Shown: positions 18,645 through 27,540 of the stretch, piece after piece
How the letters are laid out: the number at the start of each line of letters is the position of its first letter
Numbering within the stretch: position 1 is the stretch's first letter
DNA from: Sva-07 sp963741755
GTDB lineage: Bacteria > Actinomycetota > Acidimicrobiia > Acidimicrobiales > Ilumatobacteraceae
Reading direction: 5' to 3'
Length of the DNA stretch: 64,000 bases
Assembly: GCA_963741755.1 (NCBI GenBank)
Contig: CAVUJG010000016.1
Span: forward strand, 1-64,000
Translations under genes and position numbers: made by a program
Notes under the pieces: generated by a model
Seen by the model: the letters and a program-made list of their open reading frames with translations, nothing else
What the model was told of the DNA's origin: nothing
Databases searched by the model: none

Positions 18645-19738
18645 CCACCACCGCTCTGTCGAGCCCCGGACCGATCTGGGACGACGTGATCGGCCAGCCC
18701 GACGCCATCCGCCACCTCCGTGCAGCAGCGGACCGCGGTCCGGTGCACGCCTACCTCTTCGTCGGACCAGCGGGATCGACGAAGCTGCAAGCAGCTCGGG
18801 CATTCGCCACGAGATTGATGACCGGGGCAGAAGCCACCGACCAGCGTGACGCTGAGCTGATCCTGCGCGGCGAGCACCCCGATGTGCGAGAGGTGCGCCG
18901 CAGCGGCGCCCGCATCGATGTCGAACAGGCCAGGTCGATCATCCACGAGGCCTCGCTCTCGCCATCGGAGGGCGACTCCAAGGTGATGATCCTCGACGAG
19001 TTCCATCTGCTCGCTCCCGAGGGTGCGGGACGACTGTTGAAGATCATCGAGGAGCCACCCGACTCGGTGACGTTCCTGATCCTCGCCGATTTCGTGCCGC
19101 ACGACCTGATCACGATCTCGTCGCGCTGCGCCCGTATCGATTTCCGAGGAATCAGCGCCGATGTGATCGCCGCACAGCTCGTGACCGAGGGAATCGCGCC
19201 GGCCTCGGCGATGGGGGCTGCCCGCGCCGCGCACGGCGACCTCGAGCGCGCCCGGGTGCTCGCCACCGACCCCGCGCTCGCCGAGCGGCGGACCGCGTTC
19301 GCCGAGGCGCCCCACGAACTCGACGGCACCGGCGCCGTTGCCATGCGAACCGCCGCACACCTCATCGGGTTGATCGACGCCGCGTCCGAGCCGCTCGCGA
19401 ACCGTCACGCCGCCGAGGTCGCTGCACTCGACGAACGGATCAAGGCCTACGGCGAACGGGGCAGCGGCAAGAAGCAACTCGACGAACGCCACAGACGCGA
19501 GCTGCGCCGGTACCGCACCGACGAGATGCGCAGCGGACTCGCAGCGATGGCCGCCACCTACCGCGACACGGCGATCAACCCGGCGACCACGGACGTCGAC
19601 GCGTGCGCCGACGCGGTGCGCAGCATCCATCGAGCGATGGAGACGCTCGACCGCAACCCCAACGAGAAGCTGCTGGTCGAGTCGTTGCTGTGGTCGCTCC
19701 CCGACGCCCAAGGCGTGACGTATTCCCGCTCGGTCTGA
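18641..19738 (+). CDS. holB: DNA polymerase III subunit delta' (clamp loader)
   Basis: The 365-residue product is the delta' subunit of the replicative clamp loader. It starts WDDVIGQPDAIRHLRAA, then has a P-loop-like GPAGSTKLQAA at 42-52 in which the usual GxGKS/T is altered, as is common because delta' does not hydrolyse ATP. VMILDEFHLL with GRLLKIIEEPP matches the RuvB-like core, and SSRCARIDF stands for the SRC motif. The GTG start overlaps the tmk stop by four bases, so translation is likely coupled. Confidence 0.93.
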   Translation: MTTTALSSPGPIWDDVIGQPDAIRHLRAAADRGPVHAYLFVGPAGSTKLQAARAFATRLMTGAEATDQRDAELILRGEHPDVREVRRSGARIDVEQARSIIHEASLSPSEGDSKVMILDEFHLLAPEGAGRLLKIIEEPPDSVTFLILADFVPHDLITISSRCARIDFRGISADVIAAQLVTEGIAPASAMGAARAAHGDLERARVLATDPALAERRTAFAEAPHELDGTGAVAMRTAAHLIGLIDAASEPLANRHAAEVAALDERIKAYGERGSGKKQLDERHRRELRRYRTDEMRSGLAAMAATYRDTAINPATTDVDACADAVRSIHRAMETLDRNPNEKLLVESLLWSLPDAQGVTYSRSV

Positions 19739-19827
19739 TCTTTTTGTCACGCGGGCTCGGCCCGTGGTACTGGGCGGGCGCCGGTAGGGTTGCGGTACGG
19801 AATCCCACTTCGTGGAAAGGGCACTCC

Positions 19828-22431
19828 ATGTTCGAACGTTTCACTGACCGGGCTCGTCGAGTCGTCGTGCTCGCGCAGGAGGAGGCACGCCTCCTCAATC
19901 ACAGCTACATCGGCACCGAGCACATCCTGCTCGGGCTGATTCACGAGGGAGAAGGCGTCGCCGCGAAAGCGCTCGAAAGCCTCGGTATCTCCCTCGAAGC
20001 CGTGCGCAGCCAGGTCGAGGAGATCATCGGCCAGGGCGGCTCGTCGCCGTCGGGCCACATCCCCTTCACGCCTCGCGCGAAGAAGGTGCTCGAACTCTCC
20101 CTGCGTGAAGCGCTGCAGTTGGGCCACAACTACATCGGCACCGAGCACATCCTGCTCGGGCTCATCCGCGAGGGTGAAGGCGTCGCTGCACAGGTGCTCG
20201 TCAAGCTCGGCGCCGACCTGTCCCGCGTCCGCCAGCAGGTCATCCAGCTGCTCTCCGGCTACCAGGGCCCGTCGGGTTCCACCGGCAGCGGCCGCAGCGA
20301 ACAGGCTCCGACCGGTGCCGGCGTCGGTGCCAGCAAGGGCGGCGACGACGAGAAGGGCGGCAACAGCCAGATCCTCGACCAGTTCGGTCGCAACCTCACG
20401 CAGGCTGCCCGCGAAGGCCAGCTCGACCCCGTCATCGGTCGCACCAGCGAACTCGAACGCGTCATGCAGATCCTGTCGCGGCGCACCAAGAACAACCCGG
20501 TGCTCATCGGTGAACCCGGCGTCGGCAAGACCGCCATCGTCGAGGGCCTCGCCCAGAAGATCGTCAACAACGACGTGCCGGACACGCTCACCGACAAGCA
20601 GCTGTACACGCTCGACCTCGGTGCGCTCGTCGCCGGGTCGCGCTACCGCGGCGACTTCGAGGAGCGCCTCAAGAAGGTGCTCAAGGAGATCAAGACCCGC
20701 GGCGACATCCTGCTGTTCATCGACGAGATCCACACGCTCGTCGGCGCCGGCGCCGCTGAGGGTGCCATCGACGCAGCCTCGATCCTCAAGCCGATGCTCG
20801 CCCGTGGCGAACTCCAGACCATCGGCGCCACCACCACCGACGAGTACCGCAAGCACGTCGAGAAGGACGCTGCTCTCGAGCGCCGCTTCCAGCCGGTCAA
20901 GGTCGAAGAGCCGACGCTCGCTCACACCATCGAGATCCTCAAGGGGATCCGCGACCAGTACGAGTCACACCACCGCGTCACGATCACCGACCAGGCGCTC
21001 GTCGCCGCGGCGAACCTCGCCGACCGGTACATCTCCGACCGACACCTGCCCGACAAGGCAATCGACCTGATCGACGAGGCCGGTTCACGCCTGCGCATCA
21101 AGCGCATGGCCACCCCGCCGGACCTGCGTGAGATCGAGCAGAAGCTCAACGACGTGCAGGAGGCCAAGAAGCGCGCCGTCGAAGACCAGCAGTTCGAGGA
21201 AGCGGGCCGCCTGCGCGACCAGGAGAAGTCGCTGCTCGAGGAGAAGGCCCAGAAGGAGACCGAGGTCAAGGCCGAAGGCGTCGATCTCTTCGACGAGGTC
21301 GACGAAGAAGCCGTCGCCGAGGTCCTCTCACTGTGGACCGGCATCCCGGTGTACAAGCTCACCGAAGAAGAGACCGAGCGCCTGCTCAAGATGGAGGAGA
21401 ACCTCCACAAGCGCATCATCGGCCAGGAGCAGGCGGTCTCGGCTGTCTCGCAGTCGATCCGTCGTACCCGCGCCGGCCTGAAGGACCCCAAGCGTCCGTC
21501 GGGTTCGTTCATCTTCCTCGGCCCCACCGGCGTCGGCAAGACCGAACTGGCCAAGACGCTCACCGAGTTCCTGTTCGGCGACGACTCGGCGCTGATCACC
21601 CTCGACATGTCCGAGTACATGGAGAAGCACACGGTCAGCCGCCTCGTCGGTTCGCCCCCCGGCTACGTCGGCTACGAAGAAGGCGGCCAGCTCACCGAGG
21701 CCGTGCGGCGCAAGCCGTTCTCCGTGGTGCTCTTCGACGAGATCGAGAAGGCCCACCCCGACGTGTTCAACACGTTGCTCCAGATCCTGGAGGAAGGCCG
21801 CCTGACCGACAGCCAGGGCCGCTCGGTCGACTTCCGCAACACCGTGCTGATCATGACCTCCAACCTCGGTACGCAGGATCTCCGCAAGGCCAACGTCGGC
21901 TTCACCAGCGACGACTCCGCCATGAGCTACGAGCGCATGAAGGAAAAGGTCAACGAGTCGCTGAAGAACCACTTCCGGCCCGAATTCCTCAACCGCATCG
22001 ACGAGGTCATCGTGTTCCACGAGCTGACTCGCGACGAGGTGCTGCAGACCGTCGACCTGCTCACGCAGCGTCTGATCGGCCAGCTCGAGGGTCAGGGTCT
22101 CGGCATCGAGATCAAGGCAGCCGCCAAGGAGCTGCTCGGCGACCTCGGCTACGACCCGCAGTTGGGTGCTCGTCCGATGCGTCGTGCGATCCAGCGTCAC
22201 ATCGAAGATGCGCTGTCGGAGAAGATCCTGTACAAGGAGTTCTCTGCCGGCGAGATCATCGTGGTCGACGCCGAGGACGACCCCGACAACGAGGGCAAGA
22301 AGCGCTTCACGTTCACCGCCGTCGAAGGCTTCGTGCCGCCGTCGTCGGTCGAGCTCGCCACCACGGCAACCGAGAAGCCGATCCCGCCGGCCGGCGCCGA
22401 GGGCGAACTGCCCCCGCCCGAGCTGACCTGA
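19828..22431 (+). CDS. clpC: ATP-dependent Clp protease ATPase subunit ClpC
   Basis: This 867-residue class I Clp/Hsp100 unfoldase feeds substrates to ClpP. It has two N-terminal Clp repeats (HSYIGTEHILLGLIHEGEG, then HNYIGTEHILLGLIREGEG). AAA-1 carries Walker A GEPGVGKTAIVEG and Walker B LLFIDEIHTL. A UVR/middle domain of about 60 residues follows (RAVEDQQFEEAGRLRDQEK), and AAA-2 carries GPTGVGKTELAKTL, SRLVGSPPGYVGYEEGG and VVLFDEIEKAHP. The middle domain is short, so this is ClpC rather than ClpB. The start at 19828 follows GGAAAGGG; a TAGGGT box at 19785-19790 is a possible -10 element. No McsA/McsB or CtsR genes are adjacent. Confidence 0.97.
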   Translation: MFERFTDRARRVVVLAQEEARLLNHSYIGTEHILLGLIHEGEGVAAKALESLGISLEAVRSQVEEIIGQGGSSPSGHIPFTPRAKKVLELSLREALQLGHNYIGTEHILLGLIREGEGVAAQVLVKLGADLSRVRQQVIQLLSGYQGPSGSTGSGRSEQAPTGAGVGASKGGDDEKGGNSQILDQFGRNLTQAAREGQLDPVIGRTSELERVMQILSRRTKNNPVLIGEPGVGKTAIVEGLAQKIVNNDVPDTLTDKQLYTLDLGALVAGSRYRGDFEERLKKVLKEIKTRGDILLFIDEIHTLVGAGAAEGAIDAASILKPMLARGELQTIGATTTDEYRKHVEKDAALERRFQPVKVEEPTLAHTIEILKGIRDQYESHHRVTITDQALVAAANLADRYISDRHLPDKAIDLIDEAGSRLRIKRMATPPDLREIEQKLNDVQEAKKRAVEDQQFEEAGRLRDQEKSLLEEKAQKETEVKAEGVDLFDEVDEEAVAEVLSLWTGIPVYKLTEEETERLLKMEENLHKRIIGQEQAVSAVSQSIRRTRAGLKDPKRPSGSFIFLGPTGVGKTELAKTLTEFLFGDDSALITLDMSEYMEKHTVSRLVGSPPGYVGYEEGGQLTEAVRRKPFSVVLFDEIEKAHPDVFNTLLQILEEGRLTDSQGRSVDFRNTVLIMTSNLGTQDLRKANVGFTSDDSAMSYERMKEKVNESLKNHFRPEFLNRIDEVIVFHELTRDEVLQTVDLLTQRLIGQLEGQGLGIEIKAAAKELLGDLGYDPQLGARPMRRAIQRHIEDALSEKILYKEFSAGEIIVVDAEDDPDNEGKKRFTFTAVEGFVPPSSVELATTATEKPIPPAGAEGELPPPELT

Positions 22432-22504
22432 TCCGTTCCTCGCTCGCCGCGTCGGCCTCGCGCTGTCCTGAACTGACCGACGACTGTCGGCCATACTCGT
22501 CACC

Positions 22505-23296
22505 GTGATCCGTCGCGTCCTGGTTCTCTGCGTCTGCGTCGCTGCGCTTGCAGGGTGCCGCGTCGACCTCAGTGTCGACATGGTCGTCGAACCTGACGGG
22601 ACCGGCACGATCACGCTCGTCGTCACCGCCGACGCTGAGGTCGTGGCTGCTGTGCCGACCTTGGCCGAGGAGTTGGCGACCGACGACATCGTCGCGGCCG
22701 GCTGGACGATCGACGGCCCGACCACCCTCCCCGATGGGGGCGTCACGATCACGTTGAGCCACGGGTTCTCCTCGGACGCGGAAGCGACCAACCTGCTCAA
22801 CAGCATCGGTCCGCCCTTCAACCAGATGGCGATGACCCGAAACACCAGCGGTGAGGACACAACCACGAGATTGACCGGTCTGCTCGGACTCCCCGACGGG
22901 TTCGAGAGCTTCGCCGATGAGGACTTGATCGCCGCGGTCGGCTCCGTGCCGTTCGCCGAGCAGATCGCTGCCAGCGGCGCGACACCTGAATCGTCGGTTT
23001 TCGCCGCGGTCCGAGCCCAACTCCCTGGCGACGTCGACCGTGACGAGACGAACGGCACCCAACTCGGCGACGACCGCCTCGAGTGGGTCGCGCCGACGGA
23101 CGGCACGATCCTCGACATGCGAGCAACGACGGTGCAGTCGCCCGGCGACGACCGCTGGTGGGCGCGGCCGCTGTCGATCATCGCCCTGATCGCCCTTGTT
23201 GCCTGGGTGATCTTCATGACGCTGTTCATCGGGTACGTGGTCTGGGCTCGCTGGCAACGCACGCACCGGCGCCGACCGCCCCGCCCGGCGCGCTGA
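22505..23296 (+). CDS. LppM-like membrane-anchored lipoprotein
   Basis: The 263-residue product has a lipoprotein signal with lipobox LAGC at residues 15-18. An extracellular domain beginning RVDLSVDMVVEPDGTGTITLVVTAD resembles the LppM family of actinobacteria. A transmembrane helix near residues 222-245 (LSIIALIALVAWVIFMTLFIGYVVW) precedes a basic Arg/Pro-rich cytoplasmic tail, so it is held at both ends. The function is unknown; LppM of mycobacteria affects surface lipids. The GTG start at 22505 lies about 70 bp after clpC. Confidence 0.8.
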   Translation: MIRRVLVLCVCVAALAGCRVDLSVDMVVEPDGTGTITLVVTADAEVVAAVPTLAEELATDDIVAAGWTIDGPTTLPDGGVTITLSHGFSSDAEATNLLNSIGPPFNQMAMTRNTSGEDTTTRLTGLLGLPDGFESFADEDLIAAVGSVPFAEQIAASGATPESSVFAAVRAQLPGDVDRDETNGTQLGDDRLEWVAPTDGTILDMRATTVQSPGDDRWWARPLSIIALIALVAWVIFMTLFIGYVVWARWQRTHRRRPPRPAR

Positions 23297-23336
23297 CCGG
23301 TCCTCGTCTCGACCGCCTGGTGTGGCAGCCTGGAGC

Positions 23337-24047
23337 ATGCCCGACGCGCCGACCCGAGTCGACTTCCATTTCGACGTGATGTGCCCGTTCGCCTATCAGG
23401 CGGCGAAGTGGATCCGCGAGGTGCGCCGCCAGAACGGCATCGAGATCGACTGGAAGTTCTTCAGCCTCGAGGAGATCAACCGGGTCGACGGCAAGAAGCA
23501 CCCGTGGGAACGGGAGTGGTCGTACGGCTGGTCGATGATGCGCATCGGCGCGCTGCTGCGACGGTCGAGCATGGACGACCTCGATCGTTGGTACGAACGG
23601 GCCGGACGGGCACTGCACGAGGAAGGCCACCGCCCGCACGATCCCGATGTCGCCAGGCACCTGCTGGAGGAGATCGGGCTCGATCCGGACGTTGTCGACG
23701 AAGCGATCAGCGATCCGACCACGCACGACGACGTGCACGCCGAGCACGATCGGGTCGTCGCGGCCGGTGGCTACGGCGTGCCGACGTTGTTCTTCCCGGA
23801 GTTCATCGCGCCGAACGGCGAGCCCGAGTGCCTGTTCGGCCCCGTCGTGCTCGACCCGCCGGCGGGAGCGGCAGCCCTTCGATTGTGGGAGGCCACGACG
23901 GCGTGGCTGGAGTTCCCGTATCTCTTCGAGCTGCAACGACCCAAGAACCGTCACGACGCCGAGGTGATCGCCGACCGGCTCCGGCCGTACCTCGAGGCCC
24001 GCGACTGGGTGAGCATCAATCGCGGCAAGGTCGTCTCCTTCGACTGA
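23337..24047 (+). CDS. DsbA-family thioredoxin-fold protein, Rv2466c-like
   Basis: This 236-residue protein has a thioredoxin fold with a large helical insertion, as in DsbA/FrnE proteins: VDFHFDVMCPFAYQAAKWI, then EIDWKFFSLEEIN and the cis-Pro loop GGYGVPTLFFP. The active site is CPFAY with one Cys (Cys16), not CxxC; mycobacterial Rv2466c, a mycothiol-dependent nitroreductase, has CPWC/CPWA-type sites in the same family. A mycothiol-linked reductase is therefore plausible but unproved. The stop codon overlaps the first base pairs of a REP-like palindrome. Confidence 0.83.
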   Translation: MPDAPTRVDFHFDVMCPFAYQAAKWIREVRRQNGIEIDWKFFSLEEINRVDGKKHPWEREWSYGWSMMRIGALLRRSSMDDLDRWYERAGRALHEEGHRPHDPDVARHLLEEIGLDPDVVDEAISDPTTHDDVHAEHDRVVAAGGYGVPTLFFPEFIAPNGEPECLFGPVVLDPPAGAAALRLWEATTAWLEFPYLFELQRPKNRHDAEVIADRLRPYLEARDWVSINRGKVVSFD

Positions 24048-24130
24048 TTACATCAGGGGTCAGACCCAGGATGTAATCGCCGCCTGCAGCCAGTCGTTGT
24101 TACAACGCGGGTCTGACCCCTGATGTAATC
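24046..24130. repeat. Pair of 29-bp REP-like palindromes in opposite orientation
   Basis: Units lie at 24048-24076 and 24100-24128. Each is itself palindromic: TTACA(T/A) ... (A/T)TGTAA outside and GGGTC-A-GACCC inside; the second is inverted relative to the first, so the whole 85 bp can fold into one long hairpin. A third unit occurs at 52602-52630. The layout (two inverted REP units with a spacer) is that of a BIME-type element. It fills the gap between the DsbA-like gene and radA and may also end transcription. Confidence 0.9.
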
Positions 24131-24164
24131 CAACTCTGTGACAGGGCTTCGTCATGATGGGGCC

Positions 24165-25556
24165 ATGGCATCGAGTCGAGCGAAGTTGGTCCATGTGTGC
24201 AGCGAGTGCGGCACCTCCCACCCGAAGTGGTCCGGGCGGTGTTCTGGCTGCGGCGACTGGAACACGCTCGTCGAGGACGTCGAGGTCTCCGGCGCCGTTG
24301 ACGCCCCCATGGCTGCTTCTTCGCGACCCGGTCCCACACGTATCGGCGACGTGGGAACTGAACACGGCGACCCCGTGTCAACGACCATCGGTGAACTCGA
24401 CCGTGTCCTCGGCGGCGGGCTGGTCGCCGGATCGGTCACCCTGCTCGGAGGCGAGCCGGGAATCGGCAAGAGCACCTTGCTGCTGCAGTTGCTCGCCGGC
24501 TGGAGCGGGCCGACGTTGTACGTCACCGCCGAGGAGAGCGCCCAGCAGGTGAAGCGGCGCGCCGAACGCCTGGGCGCCACTCGTGACGACCTCTGGCTCC
24601 ACGCCGAGACGTCCCTGCCGCACATCCTCGAGGCCATCGAACGGATCCGACCCGAGCTGGTGGTGATCGACTCGATTCAGACCGTGTCCGACCCGAGCCT
24701 CGGATCGTTGCCGGGCAGCGTCGGACAGGTCCGCGGTTGCGCCCAGCGCCTCGTCAACGAAGCCAAGGAACGCGACGTCTCGATCGTGCTCGTCGGCCAC
24801 GTCACCAAGGAGGGCGGGCTGGCGGGGCCACGCGTCCTCGAACACGTCGTCGACACCGTTCTGCAGTTCGAGGGCGACCGCCATCACGCGCTGCGGCTCC
24901 TTCGAGCGTCCAAGCATCGCTTCGGGCCGACCAACGAACTCGGGCTGTTCGAGATGGCGACGGCGGGCCTGCTCGCCGTGCCGGACGCGTCCTCGCTGTT
25001 CCTCGCCGATCGCCGCACCGGGGTGCCGGGCTCGGCGGTCGTGCCGACGATGGAGGGTCAACGCCCGATCGTGGTCGAAGTGCAGGCCCTCGCGAACCCT
25101 GGTGTGCCCGGCGTGCCGCCGCGGCGGAGCGCACTCGGACTCGACGGCGCCCGGCTCTCGATGCTGCTGGCGGTGCTGGGGCGCCGGTCGCGGGTGCCTG
25201 TCGCCGATCAAGACGTGTACGCCTCGACGGCGGGCGGCGTCAAGCTCAGCGAACCGGGCCTCGACCTCGGCGTCTGCCTCGCCGTGGTCAGCGCGATCCG
25301 CGACCAGCCGTTGCCTGCCGATCTCGCCGTGTTCGGTGAAGTCGGCCTCGGCGGCGAGCTGCGCCAGGTGGGCCAGGCTCAGCGTCGTTTCACCGAGGCC
25401 GCCCGTCTCGGATTGCGTCGAGTGGTGGCCCCATCGAACTCGCCCGACTGCGACGCCGACATCGAGGTGATCCGAGCGGCGACACTCTCCGAAGCGATCG
25501 CCGCCGCCGGGCTCGGCGCCCACACTGCACCGAGCGGACTGCGTTCCGCGATCTGA
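24165..25556 (+). CDS. radA: DNA repair protein RadA
   Basis: The 463-residue RecA-like helicase supports branch migration in recombinational repair. It has an N-terminal zinc finger (CSECG...CSGCG, residues 12-32), Walker A GGEPGIGKSTLLLQ, Walker B VVIDSIQTV, and the RadA-specific KNRFG-type motif, here KHRFG with His in place of Asn. The C-terminal Lon-protease-like domain is present (YASTAGGVKLSEPGLDLGV, VFGEVGLGGELRQV). The ATG at 24165 was preferred over a GTG at 24138. disA follows 50 bp later, the usual radA-disA pair. Confidence 0.95.
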   Translation: MASSRAKLVHVCSECGTSHPKWSGRCSGCGDWNTLVEDVEVSGAVDAPMAASSRPGPTRIGDVGTEHGDPVSTTIGELDRVLGGGLVAGSVTLLGGEPGIGKSTLLLQLLAGWSGPTLYVTAEESAQQVKRRAERLGATRDDLWLHAETSLPHILEAIERIRPELVVIDSIQTVSDPSLGSLPGSVGQVRGCAQRLVNEAKERDVSIVLVGHVTKEGGLAGPRVLEHVVDTVLQFEGDRHHALRLLRASKHRFGPTNELGLFEMATAGLLAVPDASSLFLADRRTGVPGSAVVPTMEGQRPIVVEVQALANPGVPGVPPRRSALGLDGARLSMLLAVLGRRSRVPVADQDVYASTAGGVKLSEPGLDLGVCLAVVSAIRDQPLPADLAVFGEVGLGGELRQVGQAQRRFTEAARLGLRRVVAPSNSPDCDADIEVIRAATLSEAIAAAGLGAHTAPSGLRSAI

Positions 25557-25606
25557 GTCCCGGATCTCTCGGGATGGTTCGCGCGTTGCTCATCTAAGCT
25601 CAGGTC

Positions 25607-26683
25607 ATGCACTCCCGGCACGGTGGCGTCAACGAGGCGATGCGCGACGCGCTCGCCCGTGTTGCTCCGGGCACGCCATTGCGTGACGGCATCGACCGGG
25701 TCGTGCGCTCCAAGGCTGGCGCGCTCCTCGTGCTCAGCGACGACGCCGACGTGCTGTCGATCTGCTCGGGCGGGTTTCTCGTCGATGCCCCGTACAGCCC
25801 GCAGCGATTGTCCGAGCTCGCCAAGATGGACGGCGCGATCATCCTGTCGTCCGACGGTGGCCGCATCGCACGGGCAAACGTGCACCTCGTGCCCGACCCG
25901 TCGGTTCCCACCAGCGAAACCGGCACCCGTCACCGCACCGCCGAGCGAGTGGCCCGGTCGCTCGACGTGCCCGTCGTGTCGGCGAGCGAGGAAATGGGCG
26001 TCATCAACGTCTACGCAGGCGGCAACAAGCGCCAGCTCCAGGAGGTCGGCCACCTCCTCGACCGGGCGAACCAGGCGCTGCAGACGCTCGAGCGCTACAA
26101 GGTGCGCCTCGACGATGCGATCACGAACCTCACCGCCGTCGAGGTCGAAGACGTCGCCACGCTCCGCGACGTGGTCGCGGTCATCCAGCGCGGCGAGATG
26201 GTGCATCGCATCGCCGATGAGATCGAGACGATGATCATCGAACTCGGCGTCGACGCCCGCCTGCTGCGCTTGCAGATCGACGAGCTCTACGGCGAGATCG
26301 ACGACGAACTCGACCTCGTGGTCGCCGACTATCTGCCGCCTGGGCGTTCGGTGATCGAGACGCTCGACGCGATGTCCCACCTGTCCGACGACGAGGTGTC
26401 GAACCTTCGACTGACCGCCGATGCGCTGGCGCCGGGACGTGATTCGACCGACCTCACCCAGGAGGTGGCACCGAAGGGAATGCGCCTGTTGCACCGGGTC
26501 AGCCGGCTGCCATCGTCGACCGCCATCGCGGTCGCCGACCACTTCGGCGGACTCGCCAAGCTGCAACGCGCAACGGTCGACGATCTCGTCACGGTCGACG
26601 GGGTCGACGAGGCGACCGCGCGAGCGATCCGTGACACCCTCAGCAGGGTGACCGAGTCGACCATTCTCGACCAGTACAGCTGA
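25607..26683 (+). CDS. disA: DNA integrity scanning protein, diadenylate cyclase DisA
   Basis: The 358-residue protein makes cyclic di-AMP from two ATP and pauses at branched DNA. The cyclase domain shows the DGA motif (KMDGAIILSSDG, residues 73-84) and the GTRHRTAER motif at 106-114. A helical linker follows, and the C-terminus has a helix-hairpin-helix domain (LPSSTAIAVADHFGGLAKLQRATVDDL). Length and order match the family. It forms a likely operon with radA, which is known to restrain DisA activity in other bacteria. Confidence 0.95.
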   Translation: MHSRHGGVNEAMRDALARVAPGTPLRDGIDRVVRSKAGALLVLSDDADVLSICSGGFLVDAPYSPQRLSELAKMDGAIILSSDGGRIARANVHLVPDPSVPTSETGTRHRTAERVARSLDVPVVSASEEMGVINVYAGGNKRQLQEVGHLLDRANQALQTLERYKVRLDDAITNLTAVEVEDVATLRDVVAVIQRGEMVHRIADEIETMIIELGVDARLLRLQIDELYGEIDDELDLVVADYLPPGRSVIETLDAMSHLSDDEVSNLRLTADALAPGRDSTDLTQEVAPKGMRLLHRVSRLPSSTAIAVADHFGGLAKLQRATVDDLVTVDGVDEATARAIRDTLSRVTESTILDQYS

Positions 26684-26696
26684 CCCGGCATCACGA

Positions 26697-26730
26697 ACGA
26701 CACCCGAGTGGGCGCGATCCCGAGTGTCGT
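26697..26730 (+). terminator. Possible hairpin terminator after disA
   Basis: ACGACAC at 26697-26703 pairs with GTGTCGT at 26724-26730, with partial pairing further in; it lies 14 bp after the disA stop. There is no U-tract, as is common in high-GC actinobacteria. Support is structural only. Confidence 0.4.
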
Positions 26731-26817
26731 CGACAAGCGGTTGCGATACCTTCAGTCCATGCGTCGAGCACCTCAGCGGCCGGCCTCCGCCATCGACCTC
26801 TGTCAGCGCTGTCACGA

Positions 26818-27492
26818 GTGATCTCCGCTACCGCTCGGGTCGTCTTCTACGCTCTCGTGGCTGCCGCGAGCCCACTCGTGCTGGGCGCGACGCTCGTCAT
26901 GATCCGCAGCGAGCGGCGACGCATCAACAGCATCGCGTTCCTGATCGGGTTCGTGTTCGGGACGACACTCGCCGCTGTGTTGGGACTGGTGCTCGGCGAG
27001 GTGGCAGTCGACCAGACCGGCTCACACCAGACCATCGAAGGAGTGCTCGCGGTGCTGCTCGGCCTGGCGCTGGTCGCGGCCGGGCTTGCGGAACGTCGCA
27101 GCCCTCGGCCGTCCGGAGGAACGACGGGTCAGCAAAGCGCAACCTTGAAGAGATTGGACAACGTCGGACCTGGTGCCGCGCTGACGATCGCCACACTCCT
27201 GGGCTTCGGAGGGCCAAAGCGGCTCCTCCTCACCTTTCTGGCCATGGCCACAGTCAGCCAATCCGATCTCGGCGCCGTCGAGGACCTCACCCTGCTCGTT
27301 CTCTACATTGCGGTCGCCACGCTGCTCGTGTCCGTGCCAGTCGGCCTCGTGGTCGTCGGCGGGCGCCGTGCCGCCGAGACCATCGGCCGTGGCGAATCCT
27401 GGCTGAAGGCGAACGCCAGGTTGCTACGCGTGTGGCTCGCCCTCGGTCTCGGCGGGGCGCTCGTCATCGACGGTGTGTTGCGATTGCTGTGA
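26818..27492 (+). CDS. GAP/Sap-family integral membrane protein
   Basis: The 224-residue protein has about six hydrophobic segments with two copies of a three-helix pattern (FYALVAAASPLVLGATLVMI..., then a Gly/Pro-rich GPGAALTIATLLGFGGPKRLLLTFLAMA). This resembles the actinobacterial GAP family (LysE-like superfamily; the mycobacterial Sap protein moves lipids to the surface). The substrate cannot be told. GTG start at 26818; an alternative frame over the same DNA is Arg-rich and rejected. Confidence 0.7.
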   Translation: MISATARVVFYALVAAASPLVLGATLVMIRSERRRINSIAFLIGFVFGTTLAAVLGLVLGEVAVDQTGSHQTIEGVLAVLLGLALVAAGLAERRSPRPSGGTTGQQSATLKRLDNVGPGAALTIATLLGFGGPKRLLLTFLAMATVSQSDLGAVEDLTLLVLYIAVATLLVSVPVGLVVVGGRRAAETIGRGESWLKANARLLRVWLALGLGGALVIDGVLRLL

Positions 27493-27540
27493 TCGCAAAG
27501 GCGGAGCGCCACGCTTGCAGCGTGACGTTGCTCGACCAGC

